Source of the DNA: Cordilura impudica
Taxonomy: Eukaryota; Arthropoda; Insecta; Diptera; Scathophagidae
NCBI GenBank assembly: GCA_963682025.1
Contig: OY821519.1
Coordinates: forward strand, 161,181,639-161,245,638
Direction of reading: 5' to 3'
DNA length: 64,000 nt
Both the position numbers and the translations under genes were made by a program. Below, in pieces: positions 43,532 through 54,410 of this stretch. Within the stretch, counting starts at the first letter, position 1. Each line of letters begins with the position of its first letter. The notes under the pieces are model-generated. The model saw nothing but the letters and a program-made list of their open reading frames with translations. It ran no database searches and was not told where the DNA came from.

Positions 43532-43873
43532 AAAAAAAAAAAAAATTTTAGGCAAAAAATATTTTTTTTTTCTTCATACATTTATTTATAACCGCGAAAC
43601 TGTTGCTTATGTAGCGAAACGTTATATAAACAGATGAAAGTAATTGTAATTCTTGATTTTTCAAAAATTGTTTCAGCGAAATCCGAGTAGTGGTTCTCGA
43701 GTTATGCCAAACAAAAGAGCCTAAAACGTGACAAATTCCCCTACACGATACTTACAAACTTCAAAAAAATATTAAAATTATTTGTTGATGTAACATGACC
43801 AAACGAATGATACAGAAGTTCTTATTTTTTAGGCTACTTTCACACAAAATTATCAAAATTGAGTCCCGAAATC
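43532..43873. repeat. Right terminal inverted repeat of the long-TIR element
   Basis: Reverse complement of 40527-40868. Inner edge TTTTAGGCAAAAAATATT, outer edge CAATTTTGATAATTTT-type complement ending GAGTCCCGAAATC. The similarity between the arms implies recent insertion or gene conversion. Confidence 0.85.
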
Positions 43874-43879
43874 ATGCGT

Positions 43880-44035
43880 TGTACTGTGTTATACACGTGC
43901 AAGAGTATAACTTAAAGTATTGCCAAAACAAATATACCATATACATATTTGTTACTATTGTTATAAATGAGAGAATGAGTGTAACTGATATTGTATGGTT
44001 TTGCTTTAACGCACTGACTCTACTGGTAAAAACAA
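43880..44035. other. No gene seen
   Basis: Short spacer between the long-TIR element and the Harbinger element. Nothing recognised. Confidence 0.5.
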
Positions 44036-44158
44036 TAAAGGCCTGGTTAGCCACCCGTAACCTTAACCGTACTGTACCGTAAATGTAACGTTGGCATTTT
44101 GTCCAATTATAGAACGTTGAAACGTGCCATATGTTTTTGACACAAACAAAACAAGTAA

Positions 44159-44649
44159 AGGTGCTATTACATGATGTGTTTTTTACATATGTACTGTCAA
44201 ATTTTCCCACAACAAAAGTTGTACACATCGTGTGATACATATGAAACATTGTTTATGTACAATACATGAGGAAAGTCACATGTACATATTTCAATTAGAA
44301 CAGGTTCTATTTTTGCATGACAAACATATGAAAATACAACACTGCTTGTGGCGAAAGAAAAACAGAGTAAATTTTAAAGATTTATATTGAAAGAAAAATA
44401 AATTGTTTAGTATTAATTAGAAATTAAAAAATATATAACCTTTTTTTAACAATAAATTTTTGTAAATTCACAAATTAAATCAGCTGTTGTTTACATTTAG
44501 AGGTTATGTCATACGGAAATACATATGCACGTGTGATAGCAAAAATTATGAATCGTATGTAAGAGACAATTTTGACAGACATGCGGAATTTCATATGGAT
44601 AAAAAAAGTGACACTACATATGTAAAAAACACTTCGTGTAATAGCACCT
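44159..44649. mobile_element. Harbinger-type MITE, copy M6 (subfamily 1)
   Basis: 491 bp, TAA duplications at 44156-44158 and 44650-44652. Same orientation as M4. It lies between the Harbinger left TIR and the transposase start. Confidence 0.9.
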
Positions 44650-44715
44650 TAAACAAACAAAAAAAGAAGCCAACGAAAGAAAAAGTAAAAATTTAAATTA
44701 GAAATTAAAAAAAAA

Positions 44716-46090
44716 ATGAATTTGGATGTTAAAGAACTATTTGCAACTTTAAGATATATTAATTTGTGCAAAACTTATAAAAATTTAAAAAGAAAGAAAC
44801 ACCGTATTAGAAGATGGGGTGTTCGTCCCATAAATCTTGACTGGAACAGAAGTGGATACCATCGAAAAGTTTTTGCTGAAATGAAGAAACTAGATGAAGA
44901 ACAATTTTTTAAACATACACGAATGCCACGCGAAGTTTTCAATTTGTTACTATGTTTGATAAAGGATAAAATTACCAAACCAAAACAAAGAATTCGATCT
45001 GAGGAAAGGCTGGAAATTACATTACTGTAAGTAACATGTTTCCTAAAATGTAATCAAGTAATAAATTTTATTTTAGTCACTTGGGTCAAGGGTGCTCCTT
45101 ACAATCAATTGCTTGGAGCCACATGTTGGGGAAAACAACCATCCGCAATATCGTTTTAGAAACTTGCGAAATACTGTGGCAAGTTTTATCCCCAATATAC
45201 GTTAGCGAGCCATCAACGCAGCAATATAAAGACATTGCAAAAGATTTCGAAACATTGTGGGATATGCCTAATTGTGTTGGAGCTATCGATGGCAAACATG
45301 TGGCTCTTAAGTGTCCAGCAAATTCTGGATCAATGTTTCACAATTATAAGAAATATTTTAGTACCGTTCTGATGAGAATTTGCGATGCTAACTACACTTT
45401 TACATCTGTATCTGTTGGTGCATATGGAAGTCAAAGTGATGGAGGTATGTAATTTGTAGTTGCAATTTGATATCTATATATAATTTTACTAATTCTCGAT
45501 TCAATTTATTCACATGAATATTTCGTTTGTCAGCATTCGGTGAATCCGTTATATCTGGTACAGTATCTGTACCAGCTAGCAAACCACTTGCTTCCACTTC
45601 TCCCGATCTCTTCCCACACTTCTTTATTGGCGATGCGGCTTTCCCTTTAAAATTTTACCTCATGCGACCATATCCAGGGTCAAATATCGATGCGAAAAAA
45701 ACAATTTTCAATTATAGACTATCCCGTGCTCGCCGAGTTATAGAAAATTGCTTTGGGATATTGTCAGCACGTTGGAGGATACTGCTCACCACAATCGAAA
45801 TGTCACCAGATAATTGTGACATCATCGTATTAGCGTGCGTTGCACTTCATAACTTCGTTATGTTGAATGATCACATGCGATGGTAATGCCCAGCAAACTA
45901 TGTGGATCGGGAGCGTGACGAAGGAGAAGGAGAGTGGAGAAACCAAATAAGATCTGACGGTAGTCACCTTTTGCGTTCCTATTCTACACGTAATCGCAGA
46001 TCAACTCAGGCAGCAATGGAGTGGAGAAATAAATTAGCCGATTACTTTTTTAATGAAGGTACTCTCCCGTATCAAAATCGTATGATATAG
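44716..46090 (+). pseudogene. Harbinger transposase, three exons, one nonsense codon
   Basis: DDE_Tnp_4-type nuclease that cuts and pastes the element. Exon 1 44716-45028 (MNLDVKELFATLRYI to RLEITL), exon 2 45077-45444, exon 3 45534-46090. Introns show GTAAGT...TTTTAG and GTATGT...TTGTCAG. The reading frame is kept across both joins (ITLL-HLGQGCS and SDGG-AFGES). Catalytic residues are visible: Asp in VGAIDGKHVAL, Asp in FIGDAAFPLKFYLMRPYP, Glu in RARRVIENCFGILSARWRI. The N-terminus has the usual helix-rich region (MPREVFNLLLCLI). An in-frame TAA at 45884-45886, after NDHMRW, interrupts the C-terminal tail, which then runs on in frame (GEGEWRNQIRS to LPYQNRMI). The core is complete, so a truncated protein might still be made. 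Confidence 0.88.
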
Positions 46091-46457
46091 CTATCTAAAT
46101 TTTTTCTATAAATTTTTTAAAAACATGTAAAAGTCTAAACATGAATTAATAAAAAAGCCATATATGTATTTTTATAAAAAACATTAATTTATTTAAGGGA
46201 ACCAAATAACTCATCTGGCTCTAATTGCACAATATTACAAAAAAGAATGAAAACTTTTAATATATGTAGTTAGAATATGTTGGCTAAAAAAGGTAACTAA
46301 TCAATATTTAAAATTTTTTATTAGAATTTTTGTTTGTTGTTAAAATGTTCTTACATATAAATTAAATAAATATCATGAAACATTAAAATTAACATAAAAA
46401 CAACTAATTCATTACATATACATATAAGCAAAATAAAAATTTTCTATAAAAAGTATA

Positions 46458-47176
46458 CAGTAATCCCCGCTTAATTGAACATCCAAAATATCACGAATTT
46501 TTGTTCAATTAAACGGGTAAATCAAATAAAGAAATCCCGGTTAATTGAATAATTGTTCAATTATAAAATGTCCCTTTTAATTGAAACATTTGTTCAATTA
46601 CATAGTAATTATAAAAAAAAAATTTATTTAATTTCTCTAATAATCAAAGTAATAATAAGATGATTAGCGGAGCTAATCGAAATATTGGAAAATATTTATA
46701 ATAATAAATAAATATGTACATAACAAAGACCTTGAGCTTGATTATTTACCCATTTAAGTATAATTTGAAAGGTCGAAGAAATATAACACATTAACAATAA
46801 CAAAAATAGGTAATGCATACCTGAACAAACAAAAAAAAAACTAACAATTCATATTAATTTCTTACACATAAAAAGAACATTAAAAAAAATTTAAAAGTTA
46901 ATTTTTTTGGTAAAATTCTGTAATTTTGGTTTGGATTTTGCCTTCAACCTTATATCGAACTATGTGAGCGTGCATATGTTCCAATTCCATCATAAATTTA
47001 TTTTCAGCCTGGAAGTGCTGCTGTAGCATATCTATTCCTTGTAATAGATCTTGAACAGTAATGGTAAAGCAACCAAAGTACTGTATATTTCTTATGGGAA
47101 CGAAACGGTTCCTCAAATTTTGGTCTATTAAAAGGGAAAATCAATTAAGTGTGATTCAATTAAGCGGGGATTACTG
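46458..47176 (-). mobile_element. Pogo/Tigger-like non-autonomous element
   Basis: 719 bp flanked by TA (46456-46457 and 47177-47178). TIRs are CAGTAATCCCCGCTTAATTG on the left and its complement on the right (about 24 bp). The interior keeps a minus-strand frame (46898-47116) ending KIQTKITEFYQKN, which resembles the extreme C-terminus of Tigger/pogo transposases. The rest of the transposase is deleted. A roughly 60-bp stretch (AATATCATGAAACATTAAAA and CTAATTCATTACAT) is present on both sides of the element at about 46366 and 47188. Confidence 0.72.
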
Positions 47177-47292
47177 TATAAAAGTGAAAAAATATCATAA
47201 AACATAAAAATTAACATAAAAACAAAACACGTTACTAATTCATTACATAAAAAAAAATTACTAAAAAAAAGGTTATTGCGGGCTACAAATTT

Positions 47293-48028
47293 TCAACCGT
47301 CATCAGGCTCCTTCTTCATTTCCATCACAAGCACCGTGACCCTTTGCATAGCCTCCACCTGCTTTTTAAAACTTATGGAGTGGGGTTTTCTCAATTTTTT
47401 TTGGGACTCACACAGCTCCTTGAAAGCTCCCATGGCTTCGGAGAAAATATTGTCCTCATGGCTATGTCGCTTCCGTTTTTTTGCAGGTGTACTTGTCAAT
47501 GCTACAATGGATGACGTAGCATTTTGCAAAGACATTGAGGAAACGGGTGACGGTGATTCGGACTCCGATGTATCCAATAAATTTGGGGTAATAACTTCAT
47601 CCATAATATTGCATGAAGGACGCATGCTGTAGATAAAAGAAAATGTAAAAATTAAGACAATATAAAAATGTAAATCCACTTACGGTCTTGGAATTATGTG
47701 TGGATCTATAAAATGCATAGACTGCATATGGTACCATTGTGATTTTAAAATGGACCTACTGCCGGATGGAATGTTCTACTGCCGTTTTTCTCTGGCGTAT
47801 CTGTCCCGCAGACACGCCCATCTCTTCATACACAACTCCGCTATGAAATTTTTGCATTTCTAAGTACATATATAGAAAAAAATTGTTTAACATACCTGGC
47901 AAATGCATCTCCTCTCCAATTTCTTTCCAAATCCTTTTTTTGTTGTCGGAAAGCTTATACGCTGCACTATTTTTATTATATAGGCAATCATTTGCCTGTA
48001 TCAACAGAATTAATTTATCGTCATTCAT
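47293..48028 (-). pseudogene. Harbinger accessory protein with MADF (Myb/SANT-like) domain
   Basis: Harbinger elements carry a second gene for a Myb/SANT-like DNA-binding partner that helps the transposase enter the nucleus and bind the TIRs. Exon 1 48028-47896 encodes MNDDKLILLIQANDCLYNKN and RIWKEIGEEMHLP. Exon 2 47840-47684 gives CMKRWACLRDRYAREKRQ and SRSILKSQWYHMQSMHFIDP, the core MADF signature. Exon 3 47626-47293 gives MDEVITPNLL, a basic KKRKRHS stretch and a coiled tail ending EMKKEPDDG. Splice signals are GTATG...TTCATAG and GTAAGT...TCTACAG. A TAG after KRQ in exon 2 breaks the frame. Convergent with the transposase gene, as is common in this superfamily. Confidence 0.75.
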
Positions 48029-48282
48029 TTTTATTTTTATTTCTTACTTTTCCTTTTTTCCAGCTTTTTCTGTTGAGTTAACAAATTCAATTTAAAAAAT
48101 AACGAAATTAATCAGCTGTTCAGAAATGTCACGTAGAAACGTAGCAAAAATCTATTTTCAACAGGTTGGGACGTTCCAGTTACGTGACAGTTGAGTTCGG
48201 TAACTGCTCTAATTGCTTTTCATGTAACAGAAAAAAACATCTGACACGTTTGGTTAAGGTTACGTGTGGCTAACTAGGCCTT

Positions 48283-48472
48283 TAACAGTTACTTCTTGTA
48301 TTGAGAAAAGTATATGTTCAGTGAGAAATATATTTGTTTCTTGTTCAAAAATAACTGTTGTACTACAAGTGTTTTCAAATAATTGGTGGTGTTACAAATA
48401 ATAAAGTGAATTCTTATTTGTGTGAATTTTAATAATAAATCAAAATATATAAATAAAAATTAAACTTCGAAA
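48283..48472. other. Non-coding leader of the hAT element or flank
   Basis: AT-rich, between the Harbinger right end and the hAT start codon. Nothing recognised. Confidence 0.4.
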
Positions 48473-49927
48473 TGAACAATATTGAATTAAAAGAAAAAAT
48501 TTTATCTAATAGGTATATATAAAATTACTGATAAAAGAGGGCGAAGCAAGATATGGGAATGTTTTGGCCATATTAAAGACGAAAATGATATTGAAGTAGC
48601 AGATTTTGTTGCATGCAAAATGTGTAAAAATGTGTACAAATAGGTACAATAAAAATGCTCTTTCAAATTTAAATAAACACAAGTGTTATTCATTATTTAA
48701 AAATTTAAAAGAAAACAATTTGATTGACCAAACCATGAGGCTAAAAAGACTTGTACCGATGTTTTGACATACGTGAAATTGGTTATGCGTGACATATGGA
48801 CAGAAAATTTTTCAAAAATTTCCTACCTCGCCTTAACGGTGCATTTTATTATGGACGGTGAGGTTAAAAACAAGCTGCTGGGAGTGAAGTCTATGGAAGG
48901 AATTTCGAATACAAGTAAGTTATCAGTAAAATAATACACACTTAGTAAAAATTTGTAAATTAAGCTAAACTTTAGTGATTTATGTAAATAATGCCCTATC
49001 CTATTTGTAAATGCAGTTCATTATATTTTTAATTATTTTTTTAATACATAGGCATCAATATAAAAGAAAAACTAGAGACTTTACTCAGTGAGTTCAACAG
49101 TTCCTTGAATGATCCAAATGTTCTGGTTACAGATAGAGGAAGTAACATCAAAGCAGCTTTAAGAGGACATGAAAATATCAACTGCATAAATCACCTCATT
49201 CACAATACAATAGAAAAATGTATTAAACCCTCATCACAAATTGAAGAAATCGTAACAACATCATCAAAATTGGTAAAATTCTTAAAAAAATCTGGTTTAA
49301 ATTGTGATTTAAACACATCGTTAAAAAGCTTTACACCCACAAGATGGAATACTGTTTATTTTACCCTTTCATCAATAAAATCAAATTTTTCCGATATTCA
49401 AAAATTGCCAAATGAGAAAAAAAAATAACTGAGAAATATAACATTTTAGAAGAATATCATTTAGACCAGCTATAAGCAATTTTAAAGCCTTTCATGGATG
49501 CTTCAAAAGAGCTTGGAGGCAGCTCATATGTAACTATTCATTTAGTTCATCCACAAACTAAAATTTAACAACAATATGCAATACCACCAATAATGATGAA
49601 CCTAGTTTTATCTCAGAATTTAAAAGAAAATTAAGTGAGACTTTAACTTCCTTAGTGGACAGTAAGATCACAATTTATCATAAATTAGCCATATTTTTAT
49701 TTCCGCCAGCTAATCAACTTATTTAATTTAGTTTAGAAGAACAAATTGATGTACTAACGAAATGCAAATCTTTGTTACTTCCTTAGGCAAATGATGTTAA
49801 CATTGATAATCCACCCGTTGAAACAAATTCATCTGGAATATATTCATTGTTTGAAAAATATGTTCAACCAATACCGGAAGCAAATTGTAACCAATCCCTA
49901 ATTGAAAATGAAATAATTAAATATAAA
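48473..49927 (+). pseudogene. hAT transposase (BED finger to core), decayed
   Basis: Begins MNNIELKEKILSNR at 48473, then shifts frame into a BED-type zinc finger: KIWECFGHIKDENDIEVADF, VACKMCKNVY and NLNKHKC. The core is visible at 49105-49428: NVLVTDRGSNIKAALRGHEN with an Asp, INCINHLIHNTIEKC, and LKSFTPTRWNTVYFTLSSI. Between 49430 and 49927 the sequence still resembles hAT proteins (AILKPFMDASKELGGSSY) but has many stops. The C-terminal part follows a HINE insertion at 49928. Related to the hAT fragment at 25669-26567 by the shared SFTPTRWNTV block. Dead. Confidence 0.82.
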
Positions 49928-50716
49928 ACAAGTAAGAAAATTATAGTCGGTCTAGACCGACTATACGATACCCTATACCATGCGTTTAGAAATCCTATCT
50001 CTTAGGCCCAACTAACTGGACATTGAAAATAAGCAAAAACCAAATTTGAGTGGGATTTTTATTAATTTTTTTGGCTGCAGATATGAAAAAGTTCATATCG
50101 GATGCTATATCTATAAAGGGACTAGGTCCAAAAATGTACCGATCCTGATCATGGTTGGTAAAGTCTCTAGTATTTTGCTAAAATATGTACAAACAAAATT
50201 TGAGAAGAATCAGTGCAATATTTTTGTTTTTTAATAGATTTAAGTGAAGATCGGGAAGCAGCTCTATATGGGGTCAAAGGGATCATTTTTGGACTACTCA
50301 TTAGTGGATGTAATGAACGCATACAAACCCTATTTGAGTAAGATCATATGACAATTTGGATCTTATGGCAATTTATGTCGATTTCATATGGGTAATTTGT
50401 ATGGGGGCTAGGTCTGAACATGGACCGATTCTCACCAATTTCAATAGCGTTCATCCCATGGCCGATAAAAGCTTATATACTAAATTTCATCAAAATATAT
50501 TCATATTTGCGACCTGCAGTTTGATTACAAGCTTTACATGGACACACAGACGGACGGACGGACGGACGGACGGACGGACATTGTTAAATCAACTCAGAAA
50601 GTGATTCTGATTCGATCGGTATAATTAAAGATGGCTCTAGGTCAAATATTTTTGGTTGTTACAAACAGCAGCACAAAGTCATTATACCCAAACCACATAG
50701 TGGTATAGGGTATAAA
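49928..50716 (-). mobile_element. HINE / mini-me element, copy C, inserted in the hAT gene
   Basis: Full-length minus-strand copy. A perfect 24-base palindrome lies at 49942-49965 (TATAGTCGGTCT and its complement). Subterminal repeats are ACCCTATACCA near 49980 and TGGTATAGGGT near 50701. (GGAC)n is at 50550-50580. It separates IIKYKTSKK from LKWWNDRKNEFPLLYK of the hAT protein. Its right-hand 570 bases are part of the 1.15-kb triplication. Confidence 0.8.
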
Positions 50717-53579
50717 TACTAAAGTACATCTTCAAAATGATTTTAATATTTTGAAATGGTGGAATGATAGAAAAAACGAATTTCCTTTATTATATAAATT
50801 AAGCTGCCGAATATTCGCCATACCTGCATCTAGCGCCCCTTCAAAAAGAATATTTATGTTATATATTAATGTATGTATTTATTATTTTTGTTGTTTTTTT
50901 TGCCCTTCAATGATCGATTTTTTCATTTGTATGTCTAGTATAATTTCCACAGACTGAATGATTTGTGCTACCTGAAATGAACTTTAAGTTTACTTAAATT
51001 AATAAAACGTATTGTTGTAAAACACTATTGATATTGCTTTTTATTTTTAGAAATACTTATTTGTCGGTAAAATTTTAATAAATCATATATTTGTTTGATG
51101 TCTGAATTTTCATGATACATTTTGGTCTCTTTTATGCGGTATGAGTGTCCCAGAAAAATAAGCTTAATAAAAATTGCATAAAACAAAAAACTAGAGATGC
51201 GTTACAAAACTTCCAAAAAGTGTACATGGTACATATATATATATATTTATTCGCAGCATACAATAAGTACTTATAGTACAACCTTCATTATCTGATCATG
51301 GTTGGTAAAGTCTCTAGTATTTTGCAAAAATATGTACAAACAAAATTTGAGAAGAATCAGTGCAATATTTTTGTTTTTTAATAGATTTAAGTGAAGATCG
51401 GGAAGCAGCTCTATATGGGGTCAAAGGGATCATTTTTGGACTACTCATTAGTGGATGTAATGAACGCATACAAACCCAATTTGAGTAAGATCATATGACA
51501 ATTTGGATCTTATGGCAATTTATGTCGATTTCATATGGGTAATTTGTATGGGGGCTAGGTCTGAACATGGACCGATTCTCACCAATTTCAATAGCGTTCA
51601 TCCCATGGCCGATAAAAGCTTATATACTAAATTTCATCAAAATATATTCATATTTGCGACCTGCAGTTTGATTACAAGCTTTACATGGACACACACAGAC
51701 GGACGGACGGACGGACGGACGGACGGACATTGTTAAATCAACTCAGAAAGTGATTCTGATTCGATCGGTATAATTAAAGATGGGTCTAGGTCAAATATTT
51801 TTGGTTGTTACAAACAGCAGCACAAAGTCATTATACCCAAACCACATAGTGGTATAGGGTATAAATACTAAAGTACATCTTCAAAATGATTTTAATATTT
51901 TGAAATGGTGGAATGATAGAAAAAACGAATTTCCTTTATTATATAAATTAAGCTGCCGAATATTCGCCATACCTGCATCTAGCGCCCCTTCAAAAAGAAT
52001 ATTTATGTTATATATTAATGTATGTATTTATTATTTTTGTTGTTTTTTTTTGCCCTTCAATGATCGATTTTTTCATTTGTATGTCTAGTATAATTTCCAC
52101 AGACTGAATGATTTGTGCTACCTGAAATGAACTTTAAGTTTACTTAAATTAATAAAACGTATTGTTGTAAAACACTATTGATATTGCTTTTTATTTTTAG
52201 AAATACTTATTTGTCGGTAAAATTTTAATAAATCATATATTTGTTTGATGTCTGAATTTTCATGATACATTTTGGTCTCTTTTATGCGGTATGAGTGTCC
52301 CAGAAAAATAAGCTTAATAAAAATTGCATAAAACAAAAAACTAGAGATGCGTTACAAAACTTCCAAAAAGTGTACATGGTACATATATATATATATTTAT
52401 TCGCAGCATACAATAAGTACTTATAGTACAACCTTCATTATCTGATCATGGTTGGTAAAGTCTCTAGTATTTTGCAAAAATATGTACAAACAAAATTTGA
52501 GAAGAATCAGTGCAATATTTTTGTTTTTTAATAGATTTAAGTGAAGATCGGGAAGCAGCTCTATATGGGGTCAAAGGGATCATTTTTGGACTACTCATTA
52601 GTGGATGTAATGAACGCATACAAACCCAATTTGAGTAAGATCATATGACAATTTGGATCTTATGGCAATTTATGTCGATTTCATATGGGTAATTTGTATG
52701 GGGGCTAGGTCTGAACATGGACCGATTCTCACCAATTTCAATAGCGTTCATCCCATGGCCGATAAAAGCTTATATACTAAATTTCATCAAAATATATTCA
52801 TATTTGCGACCTGCAGTTTGATTACAAGCTTTACATGGACACACAGACGGACGGACGGACGGACGGACATTGTTTAATCAACTCAGAAAGTGATTCTGAT
52901 TCGATCGGTATAATTAAAGATGGGTCTAGGTCAAATATTTTTGGTTGTTACAAACAGCAGCACAAAGTCATTATACCCAAACCACAGTGGTATAGGGTAT
53001 AAATACTAAAGTACATCTTCAAAATGATTTTAATATTTTGAAATGGTGGAATGATAGAAAAAACGAATTTCCTTTATTATATAAATTAAGCTGCCGAATA
53101 TTCGCCATACCTGCATCTAGCGCCCCTTCAAAAAGAATATTTATGTTATATATTAATGTATGTATTTATTATTTTTGTTGTTTTTTTTTGCCCTTCAATG
53201 ATCGATTTTTTCATTTGTATGTCTAGTATAATTTCCACAGACTGAATGATTTGTGCTACCTGAAATGAACTTTAAGTTTACTTAAATTAATAAAACGTAT
53301 TGTTGTAAAACACTATTGATATTGCTTTTTATTTTTAGAAATACTTATTTGTCGGTAAAATTTTAATAAATCATATATTTGTTTGATGTCTGAATTTTCA
53401 TGATACATTTTGGTCTCTTTTATGCGGTATGAGTGTCCCAGAAAAATAAGCTTAATAAAAATTGCATAAAACAAAAAACTAGAGATGCGTTACAAAACTT
53501 CCAAAAAGTGTACATGGTACATATATATATATATTTATTCGCAGCATACAATAAGTACTTATAGTACAACCTTCATTAT
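50145..53579. repeat. Three tandem copies of a 1.15-kb segment
   Basis: Units 50145-51291 (1147 bp), 51292-52441 (1150 bp) and 52442-53579 (1138 bp). Each holds part of HINE copy C, the hAT C-terminal fragment and about 600 bases of AT-rich sequence with an (AT)n run. The units differ by a few indels, mainly in the GGAC and AT runs. Joins occur at CTG, which also begins the sequence just past unit 3. It is a recent local amplification. Confidence 0.92.
50740..50850 (+). pseudogene. hAT transposase C-terminal dimerisation fragment (also at 51887 and 53025)
   Basis: Encodes NILKWWNDRKNEFPLLYKLS and IFAIPASSAPSKRIF, the W-W and ASSA-S-R-x-F signature of hAT C-termini. It is the continuation of the transposase interrupted at 49927. 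The reading frame then runs into unrelated sequence. Because of the triplication the same fragment reappears about 1147 and 2285 bases downstream. Confidence 0.8.
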
Positions 53580-53879
53580 CTGTTATATTTGATCCTCTCT
53601 TTATTCATTCACACTCATTTTACTATACAGAATACCAATACCAACTTATAACATAAACACTTAACTACCCATCAATACGCACTCACAGCAGTAGATGTAT
53701 AGAAACTTGTGTGTTTAGATCAGTGGTCGGCATTTCATAGCACAATTGTGCAGAGACCACTTCACACATATGCTCTTTCATTTAGTCGTCGTTGAGACAG
53801 CGATGTATGCACATGCGGCGGATGCATTTTTATTTTTTTCAGCAATACTTCCCCAACAAACATTTCAAATTGATAAATA
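53580..53879. other. No gene seen
   Basis: AT-rich flank after the triplication. Nothing recognised. Confidence 0.5.
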
Positions 53880-54105
53880 ATTACGAAAAATAAATTTGGA
53901 TAAATTCGCATTTCCCGAACTAAGAAAAAATTATTTAAAATTTTTATCGTTTTTTCCTTATATTTACCTCTGTGAACAAAATTTTTCAGACTTAAAATCC
54001 ATTTCTTCCAAGCAACGCTATAAGTTAAGTTCGTCAAATTTAGAACACATTTTATTAATAAGAAATTGTCATAACAGTATAAATACAGAGAATTTGTATG
54101 TGTAA
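53880..54105 (+). pseudogene. Second hAT-type transposase C-terminal fragment
   Basis: Encodes DKFAFPELRKNYLKFLSFFP, then YLCEQNFSDLKSISSKQRYK and LSSSNLEHILL. This is the ZBED-like branch of hAT C-termini (pattern L-x-x-L-x-F-x-x-x-Y-L-C-E-x-x-F-S-x-L), different from the copy at 48473. Nothing upstream matches, so it is a short remnant. Confidence 0.65.
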
Positions 54106-54410
54106 ATAAATCAGCTTGGTAGTATTAAAAGTTCCGTTTGTATATCAATCTCGTTGTTAATTTCTTTTCTACATTGGTAATGGTAACTTAAAACGCTCGA
54201 TTTCGTGTTTGCTGGGTAGTTCGCTCACACACACAACCTCATTTTACGCTTTGCCGACCTATGGTTTAGATATAACTGTGCACGTGTTTAATATGTATTG
54301 TTTTTCTTTTTTTTTTCTATTTTTGTGTTTTTCAGTATTATATAAAATAAAATTTTCAATACTGTTTTTGTTTATTTAACTAAACTTATTGATATAAATG
54401 TTAATGCATT
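54106..54410. other. No gene seen
   Basis: Flank of the hAT remnant. Nothing recognised. Confidence 0.5.

Larger units (their letters stand above)
40527..43873 (-). mobile_element. Long-TIR element coding for an orphan arthropod protein family
   Basis: A 3.35-kb unit bounded by inverted repeats of about 342 bp (40527-40868 and 43532-43873) that are nearly identical. It encloses one minus-strand gene with an intron. No target duplication could be fixed: left flank ends TTAAGCTTATT and right flank begins ATGCGTTGTAC. It lies after the family E retrotransposon. The structure is that of a DNA transposon; I cannot assign it to a superfamily. Confidence 0.75.
44039..48282 (+). mobile_element. PIF/Harbinger transposon, two-gene, with nested insertions
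   Basis: TIRs of about 30 bp: AGGCCTGGTTAGCCACCCGT at left and the complement of ACGTGTGGCTAACTAGGCCT at right, each continued by GTAACCTTAACC. The flanks read TAA (44036-44038) and TTA/TAA (48283-48285), in keeping with the 3-bp TWA targets of Harbinger. Inside are transposase (+), MADF-domain protein (-), MITE M6 (44159-44649) and a pogo-like insertion (46458-47176). A stray terminus of the same family is at 54822-54860. Confidence 0.85.

Noticed and set aside
50356..52877. Recurring 62-82-residue frames (MDLMAIYVDF...) in several places
   Set aside because: They fall inside HINE copies and recur only because the DNA is repeated; they end in the GGAC microsatellite.
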